16,506 nt of DNA from CAYYVJ01 sp964475115 (GTDB lineage: Bacteria; Bacillota; Clostridia; Lachnospirales; Lachnospiraceae), in contig CAYYVJ010000046.1 of NCBI GenBank assembly GCA_964475115.1, forward strand, positions 1-16,506, in the 5' to 3' direction. Shown here piece by piece: positions 14,772 through 16,506 of the stretch. The notes under the pieces are model-generated. The model worked only from the letters and a program-made list of their open reading frames with translations, was not told where the DNA came from and did no database searches. The first letter of the stretch is position 1. Every line of letters starts with the position of its first letter. The translations under genes and the position numbers were made by a program.

Positions 14772-15956
14772 CTATAACTGTGTTCCGCAATCACCACAGA
14801 ATTTCTGTGATGGATCATTTTCTTTTCCACAGGATGGGCACTTCTTTACGAGCTTCGTACCACAATCTCCGCAGAACATCTGACCCATTGGATTTATCTT
14901 TCCACATGAAGAACACTGAACTCCTACAACCATTGTTTTTCCACATGTACCACAGAATTTTTGTCCCACTGGATTCGTTGCTCCACAATGTGGGCATGCA
15001 TTTCCTGAATTAGTAGCTCCTTGAGGTGTTGTTCCATTAGGAGATATATTCATCGCTTCTCCTACATTTTGAAACATATTTCCTGCTTGACTCGCAAATC
15101 CCAATCCCATGCCTAAACCTGCTCCTGCATTTGCTAATCCACCTGCACCATTATTCTCAGCAAGATTTGCCATAATATCTAAGGATCGTCTCTGTGTATA
15201 GAAATCACCACCAAGTGACAGTTCTTCTTTGTATGTTCTAAGTTTGTCGTATTCGTCTTTTGGTGGAGTTATTGTTTCCACATAGAAATTAACCACTTCT
15301 GCGCCAAATCGATCAAACTCATCTTTTACCGCTTCTTCACAATCTTTTGATATCTCGTCCAAATATCCAGTTACTTCTAAAAACGATATTTTCTGACGTA
15401 TCATGTATGCAGAGATTACTGTCTTTATTTTTGACACTAATAATCCCGAAAAATAACTAGCCGCAAATTCATATGTTACAGTAGAACCATTTGGTACCGC
15501 ACCCACAAGTTCTGTAATAAACATTCTAGTATCATTAATACGTAATCCATATGTACCATGTGATCTAATAGAAAGTAAAAGACCATACTTTGGATCTTCC
15601 ACTGGGAGTGCATTTGGAGTTCCCCAATTCATATTTAACTTTGATGTCTTATTAATATAGTAAATCTCTGCTGTAAAAGGTGTATCACCACCAAATGGTA
15701 AATTGACTAACTTATTTAAAAGTGGAAGATTTCCTGTATGAAGAGTATGCGTTCCAGCTCCAAATAGATCAAGTGCCTCTCCACCTTTAAAGAATAAAGC
15801 CTCTTGTCCCTGATTTACAATCAATTGCGATCCAAGTACAAACTTCTCACTCGGATACTTATACACTAGCCATGGTGATCCGTCTTGCGGTCCGTCATAT
15901 TTGATTCTATCAATCAGAGCCTCTTTCTTTTCATTACCCTTACCAAATATCGCCAT
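14772..15956 (-). CDS. YdjI-like SPFH-domain protein with three C-terminal zinc ribbons
   Basis: 394 residues. The N-terminal two thirds match the YdjI/'virion core protein' SPFH family: LVYKYPSEKFVLGSQLIVN, EALFFKGGEALDLFGAGTHTL, then an SPFH core to about 245. SPFH proteins oligomerise on membranes as scaffolds. A Gly/Ala/Asn-rich linker (about 260-320) leads to three zinc ribbons of C-x2-C-x10-C-x2-C form, starting near C321, C348 and C373. No signal peptide or TM. ATG start with AAGGGAG 9 bases upstream; it overlaps the end of the regulator gene by 17 bp and stops 14 bp before essC, so it is firmly in the T7SS operon. Its role there is unknown: it may organise the secretion machinery in membrane domains (inference). 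Some YdjI-like proteins occur in stress-related operons. Confidence 0.88.
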   Translation of the reverse strand: MAIFGKGNEKKEALIDRIKYDGPQDGSPWLVYKYPSEKFVLGSQLIVNQGQEALFFKGGEALDLFGAGTHTLHTGNLPLLNKLVNLPFGGDTPFTAEIYYINKTSKLNMNWGTPNALPVEDPKYGLLLSIRSHGTYGLRINDTRMFITELVGAVPNGSTVTYEFAASYFSGLLVSKIKTVISAYMIRQKISFLEVTGYLDEISKDCEEAVKDEFDRFGAEVVNFYVETITPPKDEYDKLRTYKEELSLGGDFYTQRRSLDIMANLAENNGAGGLANAGAGLGMGLGFASQAGNMFQNVGEAMNISPNGTTPQGATNSGNACPHCGATNPVGQKFCGTCGKTMVVGVQCSSCGKINPMGQMFCGDCGTKLVKKCPSCGKENDPSQKFCGDCGTQL

Positions 15957-16326
15957 CTTTTTTTTCTCCCTTCAAAGCATTATAACTTTCAATTACTTCA
16001 TCTCTCAAAATCACATTGTAAATTGGTGGTATTGTTTCATCCAACTGCTGCATATATTGGAAAAATTCTTTTGGAATCACATTATTCATAAATAAATATT
16101 CTTTTGTATTCATATTCATACTGCACACTATCATCACTGACAACAGCTGTGACCAGGTCATAACTACATGACCATTCTCTATTCTGGAAAGTCTATCTGT
16201 AGAAATACCACACATTGCCCCGAATTCTTTCTGGTTTAAATGCAACAAATCTCGGATTGTCGGCAAATGTTTTGCTGTTTCTATACACATTAATTTTCTT
16301 TGAACTTGATTTAAAACTACTTTCAT
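15940..16326 (-). CDS. XRE-family HTH regulator, first gene of the T7SS operon
   Basis: 128 residues from the chosen start. Residues about 21-53 are an XRE/Cro-type helix-turn-helix (LPTIRDLLHLNQKEFGAMCG, then ISTDRLSRIENG), followed by about 75 residues without a recognised domain that may sense a ligand or dimerise. An open frame extends upstream to a TTG at 16416, but that lies inside the predicted promoter, and GGAG is 5 bases before the ATG at 16326, so the shorter start is preferred. Its 3' end overlaps the SPFH gene by 17 bp. As first gene of the operon behind a strong promoter it is probably an autoregulator of secretion expression (inference). Confidence 0.8.
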   Translation of the reverse strand: MKVVLNQVQRKLMCIETAKHLPTIRDLLHLNQKEFGAMCGISTDRLSRIENGHVVMTWSQLLSVMIVCSMNMNTKEYLFMNNVIPKEFFQYMQQLDETIPPIYNVILRDEVIESYNALKGEKKDGDIW

Positions 16327-16401
16327 ACAGACTCCATTCATGACTTTGGTAATACGGTTTATTAAAATAATCATTATCTTAAAACACCAACTTTTATACC
16401 C

Positions 16402-16430
16402 ATTATCCACCTCCAAAGAACTATTGTCAA
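16402..16430 (-). promoter_or_regulatory. Sigma-A promoter of the T7SS operon
   Basis: On the minus strand, a perfect -35 TTGACA (complement of 16425-16430) and -10 GATAAT (complement of 16402-16407, five of six consensus bases) are separated by exactly 17 bp. Transcription should start near 16395, giving a leader of about 70 bases before the regulator's ATG. The strength of the match implies substantial expression unless repressed. Nothing similarly strong appears later inside the operon, so the operon down to 3487 may depend on it. Confidence 0.75.
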
Positions 16431-16456
16431 CAAAATTCTTCCATTTTTTATTTTTT

Positions 16457-16506
16457 TGTGAGCCATTTGTGATAATGTCCTAATATACCACACAGGAAAA
16501 TGTCCC
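16457..16506. mobile_element. Possible end of an IS21-type insertion sequence at the window edge
   Basis: The last 50 bp begin TGTGAGCC and carry two near-identical direct repeats, GATAATGTCC (16471-16480) and GAAAATGTCC (16496-16505), 25 bp apart and matching at nine of ten bases. Repeated motifs inside the ends, starting with TG, are typical of IS21-family elements. No transposase is visible because the window stops here. An alternative is a set of regulator binding sites upstream of the T7SS promoter. Confidence 0.3.

Noticed and set aside
14758..14790. Eleven extra N-terminal residues of EssC
   Set aside because: They would overlap the SPFH gene; the ATG at 14757 has GGGAGG directly upstream and begins a normal EssC N-terminus.
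16327..16416. Longer regulator start at a TTG (16416)
   Set aside because: This frame start lies within the predicted -35/-10 promoter and has no ribosome binding site, whereas GGAG precedes the ATG at 16326.
1..16506. tRNA, rRNA, riboswitch or CRISPR features
   Set aside because: No cloverleaf, conserved rRNA stretch, known riboswitch core or regularly spaced repeat array was seen; gaps are too short for most of these.

Overview
The window looks like an AT-rich Firmicutes genome, most likely a Clostridia/Lachnospiraceae gut-type bacterium. This is judged from the strong GGAGG ribosome binding sites, low GC, and the Tn916-like integrase and DUF6462-like protein families; no marker gene fixes the species. 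Every confident gene lies on the minus strand, so transcription runs from the high coordinates to the low ones.

Right part (16.4 kb down to 3.5 kb): one long, tightly packed operon for a non-canonical type VIIb (ESX/WXG100) secretion system. A near-consensus sigma-A promoter (16402-16430) drives an XRE-type regulator. It is followed by a YdjI-like SPFH protein with three zinc ribbons, a 1501-residue EssC-like FHA/FtsK-SpoIIIE ATPase, an EsaB/YukD ubiquitin-like protein, three WXG100 proteins, a 474-residue candidate effector, a two-TM DUF3592-like protein (possible immunity protein), a DUF4176-like protein, a PP2C phosphatase, a membrane-anchored Ser/Thr kinase and a zinc-ribbon/TPR protein. 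Gaps are mostly below 35 bp. EssA, EssB and EsaA, expected in canonical T7SSb loci, are not in the window. The EssC FHA domain keeps phosphothreonine-binding residues, so the kinase, phosphatase and FHA-ATPase could form a phosphorylation switch on secretion.

Middle (3.4-2.2 kb): an N-terminally anchored protein of unknown function and an unusual long YidD-like protein with extra transmembrane segments.

Left part (2.1-0.2 kb): a mobility module of a DUF6462/excisionase-like protein, a ribbon-helix-helix protein under its own promoter with a palindrome over the -35, and a Tn916-type tyrosine integrase. Repeats resembling integrase arm sites lie just beyond the integrase stop, and an open frame without a start runs off the left edge. 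The last 50 bp on the right have repeated motifs that could be the end of an IS21-type insertion sequence. The whole looks like a T7SS cargo island next to, or inside, an integrative element.

The most notable points are the kinase/phosphatase/FHA circuit in a T7SS lacking EssB, and an effector whose N-terminus is itself a WXG100-like domain (W41, Y81xxxE85) rather than an LXG domain, joined to an Ala/Gly/Val-rich beta-repeat C-terminus.
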